NCBI GenBank assembly: GCA_958296185.1
Contig: CATQIB010000006.1
Coordinates: 219,206 to 283,205, forward strand
Source: an uncultured Mesonia sp.
GTDB taxonomy: Bacteria > Bacteroidota > Bacteroidia > Flavobacteriales > Flavobacteriaceae
Length of the DNA stretch: 64,000 nt
Direction: 5' to 3'
Part shown: in pieces, positions 20,519-29,460 of the stretch
Numbering within the stretch: position 1 is the stretch's first letter
How the letters are laid out: each line of letters opens with the position of its first letter
The notes under the pieces: model-generated
Seen by the model: the letters and a program-made list of their open reading frames with translations, nothing else
Database searches by the model: none
Told to the model about the DNA's origin: nothing
Translations under genes and position numbers: made by a program

Positions 20519-22271
20519 AACGGGTAGCGCATTTGATTTTAGGTTGTTTAAGCGTTTGCTCACGTATACTAATCCGTATAAAAAAACCTTTTATTTTGTA
20601 GCTTTTACAGCTATTTTACTCTCCTTACTTGGGGTGGTTAATCCTTACTTAACAAAAGTGGTCATCAACCAAAGCATAGTGCCTAAAGACGCAAGCCTGC
20701 TGGTCAACTTTTTAATGTTGATGCTTGGAGCTTTACTTTTGGAAGTGCTTACCCAGTTTGGATTTATTTATTTTGCTAATTGGCTTGGGCAGCAAGTTAT
20801 ACGCGATATACGGGTTAAGTTATTTGCGCATATGCTGCAATTTAAAAAGCAATATTATGATCAGTCTGCTGTAGGTAGATTAGTTACTCGTGCAGTAAGT
20901 GATATTGAAACCATTGCAAGTATTTTTAGTCAGGGTCTTTTTATGATTATTAGTGACTTGTTAAAAATGCTCGTGGTAGTTGGGTTTATGTTATATCAAA
21001 GCTGGAGGTTAAGCCTGTTGGTTTTCCTTATCCTGCCACTGATTATTTATGCTACGCGTGTTTTTCAAAAAAAAATGAAAGTGGCTTTTGAAGAGGTTAG
21101 AACACAAGTTTCTAACCTTAACACATTTGTGCAAGAAAGGCTCACTGGAATGAAAATAGTGCAGATTTTTCACCGAGAGAAAGTAGAATATGCCCGGTTT
21201 AAAGCCATTAACGAGAAGCACAAAAATGCTTGGATTAAAACGGTTTGGTACAATTCTATCTTTTTTCCTATTGCAGAAATGGCAACTTCGGTGGCCATTG
21301 GTTTAGTGGTTTGGTTCGGAGGGCTACGAGTTATTGCAGGTGAGGAGTTAAATTTGGGAATAATCGTCATGTTTATCCAACTGATACAAATGTTATTTAG
21401 ACCTTTAAGGCAAATAGCCGATAAATTTAATACCTTGCAAATGGGAATGGTAGCCGCCAATCGTGTTTTTGCGGTCTTAGATACACAAGCTACAATAAAA
21501 GATCAAGGTACTCAAGTTGCCAAAAATCTTCAAGGAGATATCGAATTTAAACAAGTAACTTTTGGGTATATACCAGATGAGTTGGTGCTCAAAGGCATAG
21601 ATTTGAAGGTGAATGCTGGTGAAACAGTAGCTATTGTTGGTGCAACTGGTGCTGGTAAAAGTACTATTATAAATTTGTTAAGCAGGTTTTATGAAATTAA
21701 TGACGGAAGTATTAGTATAGATGGTATTAACATAAAGGATTTTCAGCTTAGATCTTTACGGAATGAAATTGCTGTTGTATTACAAGATGTTTTTTTGTTC
21801 GCCGATACTATTGAAAATAATATTACGCTAGAAAACCCCAATATTAGTTTGCAGGATGTAATCGCTGCAGCAAAAGAAATAGGTGTACACGATTTCATAA
21901 GTACTTTACCTGGAGGGTACAAATATAATGTAAAAGAACGCGGCACGATGTTGTCTAGCGGGCAACGGCAATTAATAGCATTTTTAAGGGCCTATGTAAG
22001 CAAACCAAGTATATTGGTTTTAGATGAAGCTACCTCTAGTGTAGATAGTTATAGCGAACAATTGATTCAAGAGGCTACCGATAAAATTACGAAAGGAAGA
22101 ACCTCTATTATTATAGCGCACCGATTGGCAACTGTTAAAAAAGCAGATAGGATTATCGTAATGGATGCTGGTAAAATTGTTGAAATAGGAACACATCAAC
22201 AATTGCTTCAAAAAGAAGATGGGTATTATAAAAGCCTTTATGAAGTGCAGTTTCTCGAATACGATTTGTAA
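20508..22271 (+). CDS. ABC exporter (fused membrane and ATPase domains), MsbA/LmrA type
   Basis: Half-transporter of 587 residues that should work as a homodimer in the inner membrane. Residues about 1-320 hold six membrane segments (ABC type-1 exporter fold, including the VGRLVTRAVSDIETI coupling region). The ATPase domain has Walker A GATGAGKST, signature LSSGQRQ, Walker B ILVLDEATSSVD and the switch His in IIAHRL. Family members export lipids, peptides or drugs; MsbA would move lipid A, but substrate cannot be read from sequence. First codons overlap truA. Confidence 0.92.
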   Translation: MANKTGSAFDFRLFKRLLTYTNPYKKTFYFVAFTAILLSLLGVVNPYLTKVVINQSIVPKDASLLVNFLMLMLGALLLEVLTQFGFIYFANWLGQQVIRDIRVKLFAHMLQFKKQYYDQSAVGRLVTRAVSDIETIASIFSQGLFMIISDLLKMLVVVGFMLYQSWRLSLLVFLILPLIIYATRVFQKKMKVAFEEVRTQVSNLNTFVQERLTGMKIVQIFHREKVEYARFKAINEKHKNAWIKTVWYNSIFFPIAEMATSVAIGLVVWFGGLRVIAGEELNLGIIVMFIQLIQMLFRPLRQIADKFNTLQMGMVAANRVFAVLDTQATIKDQGTQVAKNLQGDIEFKQVTFGYIPDELVLKGIDLKVNAGETVAIVGATGAGKSTIINLLSRFYEINDGSISIDGINIKDFQLRSLRNEIAVVLQDVFLFADTIENNITLENPNISLQDVIAAAKEIGVHDFISTLPGGYKYNVKERGTMLSSGQRQLIAFLRAYVSKPSILVLDEATSSVDSYSEQLIQEATDKITKGRTSIIIAHRLATVKKADRIIVMDAGKIVEIGTHQQLLQKEDGYYKSLYEVQFLEYDL

Positions 22272-22296
22272 TCATAATTTATGAAATAGATGAGCT

Positions 22297-23082
22297 CTAA
22301 GAAAGATCTTCTTCTAACTTTTTTTCTAATTCTTCCAAATCATCGTATAAATCAAAACTTCCATCTTTGATATAGGAGGTATGCCCAGTTTCCTCACTAA
22401 CCACTAAGGCAACAGCATCTGTTTTTTCAGTTATGCCGATAGCAGCCCGGTGCCTTAGCCCAAAGCGCAACGGAATGTTCCTATCATTAGAAACAGGTAA
22501 AATAACTCGTGTTGCTGTTATAGTATTGTCCTCGATCACCATAGCTCCATCGTGTAAAGGAGAATTAGGGTAAAACACAGATTCTATAATAGGCTGGTTT
22601 ACTTTGATTCGCATACTGTCTCCTGAGCTTTTTATAAAATCTAAACTGGTATTTCTTTTAATAACAATTAACGCACCCGTGTTGTTTTGACCCATTTTTT
22701 GACATGCCTTAATTATAGATTTGAAATCGGTTTTAAGTGGTTTACCATTGTTTTTATTAAATTTAAACTGTCGCAGAAAGTTTCGCCTACTGCCAAAATT
22801 GGTAGAGCCAACCATCAGTAAGAACTTTCTTATTTCTTGCTGAAAAACCACAATCAATGCAAACATCCCAGCCCCAATAAACTGACCTAAAATACTGCTC
22901 AGCATCTCCATTTGAAGCAATTGGGTTAATTTCCATACCAGGTAAATAATTACAATTCCTATAAATATATTGATGGCTGCACTGCCTTTAACCAAGCGGT
23001 AAACGTAGTATAGTAGTATAGCCACCAGTAAAATGTCTATAATGTCTAATATTCTGAGTTCTAAAAAACTAATGCTATCCAA
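22297..23082 (-). CDS. cdaA: Diadenylate cyclase (membrane-bound CdaA/YbbP type)
   Basis: Makes the second messenger c-di-AMP from two ATP. It has 261 residues. Three N-terminal membrane segments (about residues 12-80) precede a DAC (DisA_N) domain. The catalytic motifs DGA (in SPLHDGAMVIEDN) and RHR (in GLRHRAAIG) are intact. A Glu-rich helix ends the protein (DLEELEKKLEEDL). In Firmicutes CdaA works with CdaR and GlmM; no such partners are here, as expected for Bacteroidota. Located 27 nt downstream of folP on the same strand, a pairing common in this phylum. Confidence 0.95.
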   Translation of the reverse strand: MDSISFLELRILDIIDILLVAILLYYVYRLVKGSAAINIFIGIVIIYLVWKLTQLLQMEMLSSILGQFIGAGMFALIVVFQQEIRKFLLMVGSTNFGSRRNFLRQFKFNKNNGKPLKTDFKSIIKACQKMGQNNTGALIVIKRNTSLDFIKSSGDSMRIKVNQPIIESVFYPNSPLHDGAMVIEDNTITATRVILPVSNDRNIPLRFGLRHRAAIGITEKTDAVALVVSEETGHTSYIKDGSFDLYDDLEELEKKLEEDLS

Positions 23083-23109
23083 AAAAAAAGATTTTCGTAA
23101 ATTTATAAA

Positions 23110-23934
23110 TTAATCTTTAAGTTGATCTAGTATACGCACACATTCTTTAGCTTCTTTAACATCGTGAACCCGAAGAATCTGCGCACCCTTTTGTAACGCC
23201 AGTGTGTGTAAGACCGTACTTCCGTTCAAAGCTTCTTGGGCGTTAGTGTCTAAAAGCTTGTAAATCATTGATTTTCTTGAAACGCCAATTAAGATTGGTG
23301 ATTGAAGCTGCTGTAAAAGTTCAAGCTCATTTAGCAAGGTATAATTTTGAGTCAAGGTTTTAGCAAATCCGAATCCTGGATCTATAATAATATCATTAAG
23401 ACCAAGATCACGAGCTTGCTGTGTTTTCTTTGAAAAGTAAAAAATAATTTCTTGAGTAAGATTTTGGTATTGTGTTAAGCTTTGCATGGTTTTTGGGTTT
23501 CCTCGCATATGCATCATAATGTAGGGCACCTGTAATTTGGCTGCTGTTGATAACATAGCCTGATCTAATTCTCCTGCAGAGATATCGTTAATAATTGCTG
23601 CTCCTGCGCCAATGCTCTTTTTGGCCACCTCACTTCTAAAAGTGTCTATAGATATAAGTGTCTCAGGAAAGTGTTTTAGAATAAGCTCTATTACTGGTAG
23701 CACGCGCTGGCACTCTTCAGTTGCACCCACTTCTTTTGCTCCTGGTCGAGAACTATATCCGCCAAGGTCGATAAAATCAGCTCCTTCGCTAAGCATTTTT
23801 TCAGTTTGCCGAAGTATTTGTATTTCAGATTTATATTGTCCACCATCATAAAAAGAATCGGGTGTTAGGTTTAATATTCCCATTATTTTAGGCGAACTCA
23901 AATCGATGAGACTTCCTTTGCAATTAATTGTCAT
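23110..23934 (-). CDS. folP: Dihydropteroate synthase
   Basis: Condenses p-aminobenzoate with 6-hydroxymethyl-dihydropterin diphosphate in folate synthesis; target of sulfonamides. It has 274 residues. Seen: signature 1 IMGILNLTPDSFYDGG, signature 2 GADFIDLGGYSSRPGAKEV, NDISAG, DPGFGFAKT, GVSRKSM and the closing HDVKEAKE. Start ATG at 23934, close to the divergent DUF1599 gene (58 nt between start codons). Followed by cdaA. Confidence 0.96.
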   Translation of the reverse strand: MTINCKGSLIDLSSPKIMGILNLTPDSFYDGGQYKSEIQILRQTEKMLSEGADFIDLGGYSSRPGAKEVGATEECQRVLPVIELILKHFPETLISIDTFRSEVAKKSIGAGAAIINDISAGELDQAMLSTAAKLQVPYIMMHMRGNPKTMQSLTQYQNLTQEIIFYFSKKTQQARDLGLNDIIIDPGFGFAKTLTQNYTLLNELELLQQLQSPILIGVSRKSMIYKLLDTNAQEALNGSTVLHTLALQKGAQILRVHDVKEAKECVRILDQLKD

Positions 23935-23992
23935 CTTAAAAATTGATTATTTTAATTATAAATGCGAAATTTACGCAAAATTCATCTTTTCT

Positions 23993-24544
23993 ATGCAACA
24001 AACAGCGCAGCAATACGATGCCGTAATCCAAAAATGTAGAGCTCTTTTTAGTCAGAAAATGCAAGATTACTCCAGCGCATGGCGTATTCTGCGATTACCT
24101 TCCTTAACCGATCAAATATTTATTAAAGCACAACGCATTCGCGGATTGCAAGAAAATCAAGTTCAAAAAGTTGACGAAGGAGAAATTCCAGAATTTATAG
24201 GAATCATCAACTACAGTATAATGGCTTTAATTCAGCTTAAAAAGGGCATCGCACAACAGCCCGACTTGTCATTAGAGCAAGCTTTAGAAGTCTATGATGA
24301 GCAAATTGCGGTAACTAAGCAATTGATGTTGGATAAAAACCACGATTACGGTGAAGCTTGGCGCGAAATGCGGGTAAGTTCTTTAACCGATTTGATTTTG
24401 CAAAAATTGTTACGCGTAAAACAAATCGAAAATAACCAAGGCAAAACGCTTGTGAGCGAGGGTATTGATGCTAACTATCAAGATATGATAAACTATGCCG
24501 TATTTGCCCTTATATTACTTAATTTCAATCAGCAAAAAAAATAA
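23993..24544 (+). CDS. DUF1599 family protein (internally duplicated)
   Basis: Protein of 183 residues from ATG 23993 (MQQTAQQYDAV), chosen over upstream in-frame codons because this is where similarity between the two halves begins. It consists of two copies of one helical unit: YDAVIQKCRALFSQKMQDYSSAW...LPSLTDQIFIKAQRI and YDEQIAVTKQLMLDKNHDYGEAW...SSLTDLILQKLLRV. Both keep a K-x-x-D/H-Y-x-x-A-W core. DUF1599 is a Bacteroidota family resembling all-alpha NTP-pyrophosphohydrolase-like folds; function unproven. First gene of a plus-strand run whose genes nearly touch (2-, 3- and 10-nt gaps) through tpiA. Confidence 0.82.
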   Translation: MQQTAQQYDAVIQKCRALFSQKMQDYSSAWRILRLPSLTDQIFIKAQRIRGLQENQVQKVDEGEIPEFIGIINYSIMALIQLKKGIAQQPDLSLEQALEVYDEQIAVTKQLMLDKNHDYGEAWREMRVSSLTDLILQKLLRVKQIENNQGKTLVSEGIDANYQDMINYAVFALILLNFNQQKK

Positions 24545-24546
24545 TT

Positions 24547-25644
24547 ATGAAAGCAGTTGTAAACTTTGCACGCATATTTGTAGGTGTACTTTTTATCTTT
24601 AGCGGTTTAGTAAAACTTAACGACCCCGTAGGGTTTTCGTTTAAGCTACAAGATTATTTTGCAGCCAGTGTACTTAATCTACCCTTTTTAGTGCCCTATG
24701 CATTGGCTTTGGCGGTTTTCATTGTAATTTTTGAGGTGCTTTTGGGCGTAAACCTACTGCTAGGTTACCTTAAAAAATTTACCAGTTGGAGTTTGTTGTT
24801 AATGATTATATTTTTCACGTTTTTAACTTTCTACTCGGCCTATTTCAATAAAGTAACCGATTGCGGATGCTTTGGCGATGCTATCCCCTTAACGCCCTGG
24901 GAAAGCTTTTATAAAGATGTTGTCTTAAGTGTACTTATTCTTATAATTTTCTTTAATCAAAAATATTTACAACCAATTTTTAATCCCAATTCCCACAAAT
25001 GGATATTCTTTGCGGCCTTTATAGGTTGTTTGGGCTTAGCTTATCATGTATTAATGCATTTGCCGGTAGTAGATTTTAGAGCTTATAAAGAAGGGGTTAA
25101 CATTCAAGAGGCCATGCGAGTTCCAGAAGGTGCACCAGAAGCAATTTATGACTACCATTGGAAATTCAAGGTAGGTGGTGAGGAAAAAATTTACACTACG
25201 CAAGGCAACTATCCACAAGTTGATGGAGAGTTTATTGAGGTAGAAACCGAAATGGTTGCTGAAGGTTATGTGCCACCCATCCACGATTTTGCATTAGAAA
25301 TAAACGGTAAAGACTTAACCGGAGAAATATTAAATGAACCAAAAGTTTTAATCGTAAGCGCTTATAATTTATCTAAAACCGAACGTAAAGGCTGGGCCAA
25401 AATCAAGCCATTTCTCCAACAGGCTCAAGAGAAAGGTTATAAAGTAATAGCTTTATCGGCTTCTGGAGCGGCAGAATACCAAGAAATTAATAAAGATTTT
25501 CAACTGGACTTAGATTTTTATTTTGCCGATGAAACCACTATAAAAACTATTGTGCGTTCTAATCCCGGTTTGGTTTTGCTTCACGAGGGAACCATCAAAC
25601 AAAAACTGCATTGGAATGATGCTCAAAAAATTGCTTTAGATTAA
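24547..25644 (+). CDS. DoxX-like membrane protein with C-terminal redox-like domain (BT_3928 family)
   Basis: Inner-membrane protein of 365 residues. The first about 150 residues are a DoxX/MauE-like four-helix bundle (ARIFVGVLFIFSGLVKLNDP, then segments near 50-70, 78-97 and 120-138), with a conserved DCGCFGD cysteine pair near residue 106. The C-terminal part (about 260-365) has a thioredoxin-like beta-alpha pattern (KVLIVSAYNLSKTE, LALSASGAAEY-like turn) but no CxxC. Related Bacteroides proteins are annotated as BT_3928 family. Quinone or disulfide chemistry is plausible; no proof. Starts 2 nt after DUF1599 stop. Confidence 0.83.
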   Translation: MKAVVNFARIFVGVLFIFSGLVKLNDPVGFSFKLQDYFAASVLNLPFLVPYALALAVFIVIFEVLLGVNLLLGYLKKFTSWSLLLMIIFFTFLTFYSAYFNKVTDCGCFGDAIPLTPWESFYKDVVLSVLILIIFFNQKYLQPIFNPNSHKWIFFAAFIGCLGLAYHVLMHLPVVDFRAYKEGVNIQEAMRVPEGAPEAIYDYHWKFKVGGEEKIYTTQGNYPQVDGEFIEVETEMVAEGYVPPIHDFALEINGKDLTGEILNEPKVLIVSAYNLSKTERKGWAKIKPFLQQAQEKGYKVIALSASGAAEYQEINKDFQLDLDFYFADETTIKTIVRSNPGLVLLHEGTIKQKLHWNDAQKIALD

Positions 25645-25647
25645 ATT

Positions 25648-26724
25648 TTGATAACATATATTGGTAAAAAGATAGTTTATGCAGCCTTAACCCTTTGGGG
25701 TGTAATAAGTGTTATTTTCTTGCTGTTTCAAGTTTTACCAGGCGACCCAGCTCAAATGATGCTCGGCCAAAATGAAAGTGAAGAGCAATTGCAAATCATC
25801 CGAGAGAAGTATGGTTTTGATCAAAGCTTAACCACGCAATACGGCTATTATTTAAACGACTTGTCGCCAATATCGATTCACGCAAATAACAAAACACACT
25901 ATACCTCTCTAAAAACGGGTAAATATGACGCTATTGTCTTGTTTAAAACCAACTCATTCACTTGGGTTCTAAAACGTCCGTACCTACGAGAGTCTTTTCA
26001 GAAAAACAATAAGCAGGTTGTTCAAGTAATCGCCGAAACGCTACCCAATACCATTGTTTTGGCATTTTCGGCTATTAGTATTGCCTTGCTTTTGGGAGTT
26101 TTTATGGGTATTTTGTCAGCCTTAAAAAAAGATTCTTGGTTAGATAAAAGTATTCAAGTGTTAAGTACACTGGGTATGAGTGTCCCATCATTCTTTAGTG
26201 CCATTATATTTGCTTGGCTGTTTGGCTTTGTTTTGCATAACTATACTGGTCTTAATACAACGGGGAGCTTGTATGAATTAGATGATTTTGGCGAAGCCAA
26301 TCACTTGCAGCTTAAGAATTTAATTTTGCCCGCGTTGGTTTTAGGTATCAGGCCATTGGCTGTGGTGATTCAATTAATGCGAAACTCACTGCTTGATGTA
26401 TTAAGCCAAGATTATATTCGAACCGCAAAAGCCAAAGGCTTAGCCACATCTCAAATTGTTTGGAGACATGCTTTGAAAAATGCTATGAATCCGGTTGTAA
26501 CCGCCATTTCAGGTTGGTTCGCATCTATGTTGGCAGGTGCTGTTTTTGTTGAGTATATCTTTGGTTGGAATGGTTTAGGAAAAGAAATTGTAGATGCTTT
26601 AAATACCTTAGATTTACCTATCATTATGGGCGCTGTAATTGTTATAGCATGCATGTTTATGCTTATCAATATTTTAGTAGATGTAATCTATGCCTATTTA
26701 GATCCAAAAATAAGAACGAATTAA
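25648..26724 (+). CDS. ABC transporter permease, DppB/OppB type
   Basis: Membrane permease of 358 residues of the binding-protein-dependent type. Start is TTG at 25648, 3 nt after the upstream stop. Seen: N-terminal signature VISVIFLLFQVLPGDPAQMMLG, five further hydrophobic segments from about residue 130, the EAA loop QDYIRTAKAKGLATSQIVWRHALKNAMNP, and VFVEYIFGWNGLGKEIVDAL. The periplasmic loop (residues about 60-125) is longer than in E. coli DppB. Neither ATPase nor binding protein is adjacent, so the partners must be elsewhere. Peptide or nickel uptake is typical for the family. Confidence 0.88.
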   Translation: MITYIGKKIVYAALTLWGVISVIFLLFQVLPGDPAQMMLGQNESEEQLQIIREKYGFDQSLTTQYGYYLNDLSPISIHANNKTHYTSLKTGKYDAIVLFKTNSFTWVLKRPYLRESFQKNNKQVVQVIAETLPNTIVLAFSAISIALLLGVFMGILSALKKDSWLDKSIQVLSTLGMSVPSFFSAIIFAWLFGFVLHNYTGLNTTGSLYELDDFGEANHLQLKNLILPALVLGIRPLAVVIQLMRNSLLDVLSQDYIRTAKAKGLATSQIVWRHALKNAMNPVVTAISGWFASMLAGAVFVEYIFGWNGLGKEIVDALNTLDLPIIMGAVIVIACMFMLINILVDVIYAYLDPKIRTN

Positions 26725-26734
26725 ATAAAAAATT

Positions 26735-27484
26735 ATGCGAGATAAAATTGTTGCAGGAAACTGGAAGATGAATAACAACCTGCCCGAATCAATAACTTTG
26801 TTAGAGGCTTTAAAACAAAATGAAATCGATGCAACGGTAAAAGTGATGGTTGCGCCTAGCTTTCCGTTATTATTTCCAGTCAAAGAAATGCTAAAAGATT
26901 CTGTTATACAAGTAATTGCACAAAACTGTAATGCACATAAACAAGGAGCCCATACGGGAGAGGTTGCCGCTTCAATGTTAACCAGTATTGGAATTAAGAC
27001 CGTAATTATAGGTCACTCTGAGCGTAGACACTTGTATAATGAAACCGATGAAATATTGGCGAGAAAGGTAAATACGGCGCTAGAAGAATCGATGCAAATA
27101 ATTTTTTGTGTGGGAGAAGAGCTAGAGGCTCGAAAAGCCAATCGTCAAAATGAAACCATTAAAAGCCAACTTGAAAATAGTCTCTTTCATCTAAATGCAG
27201 AGCAAATGAAGAGCGTTATAATTGCCTATGAACCGGTTTGGGCAATTGGAACTGGTGAAACGGCTACTCCCGAACAGGCCCAGGAAATGCATGAGTTTAT
27301 CAGACAACAGATCACTGAGCGCTTTGACACTGATTTATCTGAAAATACCTCTATTTTATATGGTGGTAGCGTAAAGCCTAACAACGCCAAAGAACTTTTT
27401 TCAAAACTCGATGTAGATGGCGGATTGATAGGTGGTGCATCGCTTAAAGCGGATGATTTTTCAGCTATTATAAATGCTTTTTAA
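26735..27484 (+). CDS. tpiA: Triosephosphate isomerase
   Basis: Glycolytic TIM-barrel enzyme interconverting DHAP and glyceraldehyde-3-phosphate. It has 249 residues. Substrate Lys in GNWKMNN, electrophile His in VIIGHSERR, catalytic Glu in AYEPVWAIGTG, and the phosphate-binding loops YGGSVKPNN and GGLIGGASL are all present. Last gene of the DUF1599-DoxX-permease run, with a terminator after it. Confidence 0.98.
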   Translation: MRDKIVAGNWKMNNNLPESITLLEALKQNEIDATVKVMVAPSFPLLFPVKEMLKDSVIQVIAQNCNAHKQGAHTGEVAASMLTSIGIKTVIIGHSERRHLYNETDEILARKVNTALEESMQIIFCVGEELEARKANRQNETIKSQLENSLFHLNAEQMKSVIIAYEPVWAIGTGETATPEQAQEMHEFIRQQITERFDTDLSENTSILYGGSVKPNNAKELFSKLDVDGGLIGGASLKADDFSAIINAF

Positions 27485-27508
27485 TGTTTTCGAGCATCAA
27501 TATTTTGA

Positions 27509-27537
27509 AACTGCTCCATTGTGAGCAGTTTTTTTTA
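27509..27537 (+). terminator. Rho-independent terminator after tpiA
   Basis: AACTGCTC (27509-27516) pairs with GAGCAGTT (27523-27530), with a 6-nt loop and a T run. Confidence 0.9.
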
Positions 27538-27848
27538 TGACAAAAGTCACTATTTAAAAAAATAAGCGAAATTTATTGAGATGATTTTTTACTTCTAAAT
27601 GCAAACTTTAATCAAGTTAAAAACAGGTGTAGATTTTTTTGAAAGATAAATTGATACTTATTTATAACTATGCTTGCGGTAAGTTTTTGAAAATTAAAAT
27701 CTTATAGTTTGGGTTGATAAAGCTATAAGATAAAACTATTCTGTTTTTTTATTTTTTAATCCTTTGTTGATTTAAAGCTAATAAAATTATTGAGATAGGG
27801 CCTAAGATAAGGCTGATTTAAGTCATTTTTATCACTTTAAACTAAAAC
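27538..27848. other. Gene-free AT-rich leader upstream of the OmpW-like gene
   Basis: About 310 bases of very AT-rich sequence between the tpiA terminator and the OmpW-like promoter element. I see no ORF with a recognisable product, no strong hairpin and no repeat. Long regulatory DNA for the porin gene is possible. Confidence 0.45.
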
Positions 27849-27856
27849 TAAATTTG
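27849..27856 (+). promoter_or_regulatory. -7 promoter element for the OmpW-like gene
   Basis: TAAATTTG matches TAnnTTTG, 43 nt upstream of the ATG. The -33 element is not clear. Confidence 0.5.
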
Positions 27857-27899
27857 CTAATAAATAACAAATAAATTCTAATTTTAAATACTATTAATT

Positions 27900-28553
27900 A
27901 TGAAAAAGGTAGTTTTAGCATTATTAGTGACTATGCTCGTACCGTTTGCCGGTAAAGCACAAGAAATCTCAAAAAATGAGCAAACCGATTATTCTAAATG
28001 GCAATTTAGACTTAGGGGTGTAGTAGTTACTCCAGATGAAAGTGCCAATATCGAGGCTATTGGTGGAGATGTTGACATTTCAACAACAGTAATTCCAGAA
28101 TTGGATATCACTTATTTCTTCACTAAGAATATCGCAGCTGAATTAATTTTAGGGACGACCAAACACGAGGTCTCGGCGATTAATACGGCTGTTGGAGAAA
28201 TAGATTTAGGTTCAGTATGGTTATTGCCACCTACTTTAACCGCTCAATATCACTTCTATAATGGTAATTTCAAGCCTTATTTGGGGGCAGGGATTAATTA
28301 TACCATATTTTATGGAGAAGACGAAGGTCCTGTTGCCGATAATTTAACCTATGATAACAATATTAGTTTCGCCTTACAATTGGGTCTAGATTATACCTTA
28401 AATAATAATTGGTTTCTAAATTTAGATGTCAAAAAATTATTTTTAAATACAGATGTAGAGGTAGACGCTACCAGTGCACTAGGGGCAACTGTTGGGGCAG
28501 ATGTTGATATTAATCCTTGGTTAATAGGATTTGGGGTAGGATATAAATTATAA
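27900..28553 (+). CDS. OmpW family outer-membrane protein
   Basis: Small outer-membrane beta-barrel of 217 residues with signal peptide (core VVLALLVTMLVPFAGKAQ). OmpW landmarks: the opening strand KWQFRLRGVVVTPDES, ELDITYFFTKNIAAELILGTTKHEV, LPPTLTAQYHFYNGNFKPYLGAGINYTIFY (partly quoted), and the final strand INPWLIGFGVGYKL. An eight-stranded channel for small hydrophobic molecules is the family role. Flanked by a promoter-like element and a bidirectional terminator, so single. Confidence 0.9.
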   Translation: MKKVVLALLVTMLVPFAGKAQEISKNEQTDYSKWQFRLRGVVVTPDESANIEAIGGDVDISTTVIPELDITYFFTKNIAAELILGTTKHEVSAINTAVGEIDLGSVWLLPPTLTAQYHFYNGNFKPYLGAGINYTIFYGEDEGPVADNLTYDNNISFALQLGLDYTLNNNWFLNLDVKKLFLNTDVEVDATSALGATVGADVDINPWLIGFGVGYKL

Positions 28554-28573
28554 TTTAAAGTAAATAGATAGAT

Positions 28574-28599
28574 AAAACCCGGTGAGATACCGGGTTTTT
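28574..28599 (+). terminator. Bidirectional terminator between OmpW-like gene and repressor
   Basis: A 10-bp perfect stem AAAACCCGGT/ACCGGGTTTT (28574-28583 with 28589-28598). The A/T ends give U tracts on both strands between two convergent genes. Confidence 0.85.
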
Positions 28600-29361
28600 C
28601 TACTTATTTAAATTATTGATTTTATTTTTTAGTTCTTGCATAGAAGCCTGCAATTCCCGCAAAATACCATTGTCTGAGTTGGCATCTAGATTAAAAGTAA
28701 GTTTAGAATTGACTTGCCATAATTCCTGAATTTCAGCTACATTTACTTCAAAGGCAGGATACTCGTCATTAAAAGAAATTAATCGAACACGGCTAGGATC
28801 GGCTAACTTATGCAATTTTTTTACCACTACACTATCATACATAACCACCACATATACACGGTGGTCATTCGCATCACTTATGCTGGGAACAGCTTTGGCT
28901 AACACCCATTCATCTGGTCTAAAATTGGGCAGCATACTATCACCTTCTATTTGAAAACCGCGATAAGTTGCATTTCTAAATTGAGGCAGTGGCATATCAA
29001 AAGCGGGCAATTGCCTGTACCAATCAACATCTTGAACATTATGAGGATAACCTGCAGCAGCTTTCTGGTTTACCATAACAATGTTTTCATTCTCTTCAGA
29101 ATTAAGGCTAATTACCTTTGGCATGGTATCTACTCGATGCAGAGGCAAACGTTTTTGATTACTTTCACCAAACAACCATAAAGGGTTTATACTAAACTGC
29201 TTGAGTAACTCCATTACTACACTTCCGCTTAGCTTAGTACGACCGCGTTCAATATCGGCGGTTGAGGTTTTAACTCCTAAAAGAGAAGCAAACTCGGCTT
29301 GAGTTGCACCTTGCTCTTCTCTAATTTCTTTAAATCGACGTATTTCTATTGGTAATTCCAT
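28600..29361 (-). CDS. LexA-like repressor: XRE-type HTH with S24 autoprotease domain
   Basis: Protein of 253 residues from ATG 29361; a TTG two codons upstream is possible. N-terminal helix-turn-helix (about residues 8-58, QAEFASLLGVKTSTADIERG) and a C-terminal S24/LexA peptidase. The Ser-Lys dyad is visible: Ser142 in EGDSMLPNFRPDEWV and Lys181 in SVVVKKL. A possible self-cleavage site Ala103-Gly104 lies in QKAAAGYPH; spacings (39 and 39 residues) resemble LexA (35 and 37). The C-terminal tail is a short coiled coil. It is divergent from the radical-SAM repair pair with palindromic operators in between, so it probably represses that operon and itself and is relieved by DNA damage. That last step is inference. 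Confidence 0.88.
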   Translation of the reverse strand: MELPIEIRRFKEIREEQGATQAEFASLLGVKTSTADIERGRTKLSGSVVMELLKQFSINPLWLFGESNQKRLPLHRVDTMPKVISLNSEENENIVMVNQKAAAGYPHNVQDVDWYRQLPAFDMPLPQFRNATYRGFQIEGDSMLPNFRPDEWVLAKAVPSISDANDHRVYVVVMYDSVVVKKLHKLADPSRVRLISFNDEYPAFEVNVAEIQELWQVNSKLTFNLDANSDNGILRELQASMQELKNKINNLNK

Positions 29362-29382
29362 ATCCAAATATACATTATTTAG

Positions 29383-29436
29383 CGGATATTTTCCAAAACT
29401 TATTCGGTTATTTTCCGTTTAAACGGATTTAATCCG
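29383..29436. promoter_or_regulatory. Three-site operator of the LexA-like repressor
   Basis: Three CGG-N7-CCG dyads in a row: CGG-ATATTTT-CCA (29383-29395), CGG-TTATTTT-CCG (29405-29417) and CGG-ATTTAAT-CCG (29424-29436, a perfect palindrome). A second perfect palindrome CCGTTTAAACGG (29415-29426) arises between the last two. The sites abut the -7 element of the plus-strand operon. Confidence 0.72.
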
Positions 29437-29444
29437 TAAATTTG
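29437..29444 (+). promoter_or_regulatory. -7 promoter element of the radical-SAM repair operon
   Basis: TAAATTTG, directly following the third operator half-site and 16 nt before the ATG. The -33 position (TTTT 29411-29414) lies inside the second operator, so a bound repressor would block the polymerase. Confidence 0.65.
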
Positions 29445-29460
29445 TATAAAATCCATATGA

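Noticed and set aside
29365..29372. TATATTTG on the minus strand as promoter of the LexA-like gene
   Set aside because: It lies within 11 nt of the ATG, so the transcript would start inside the gene. The true promoter is probably among the operators.
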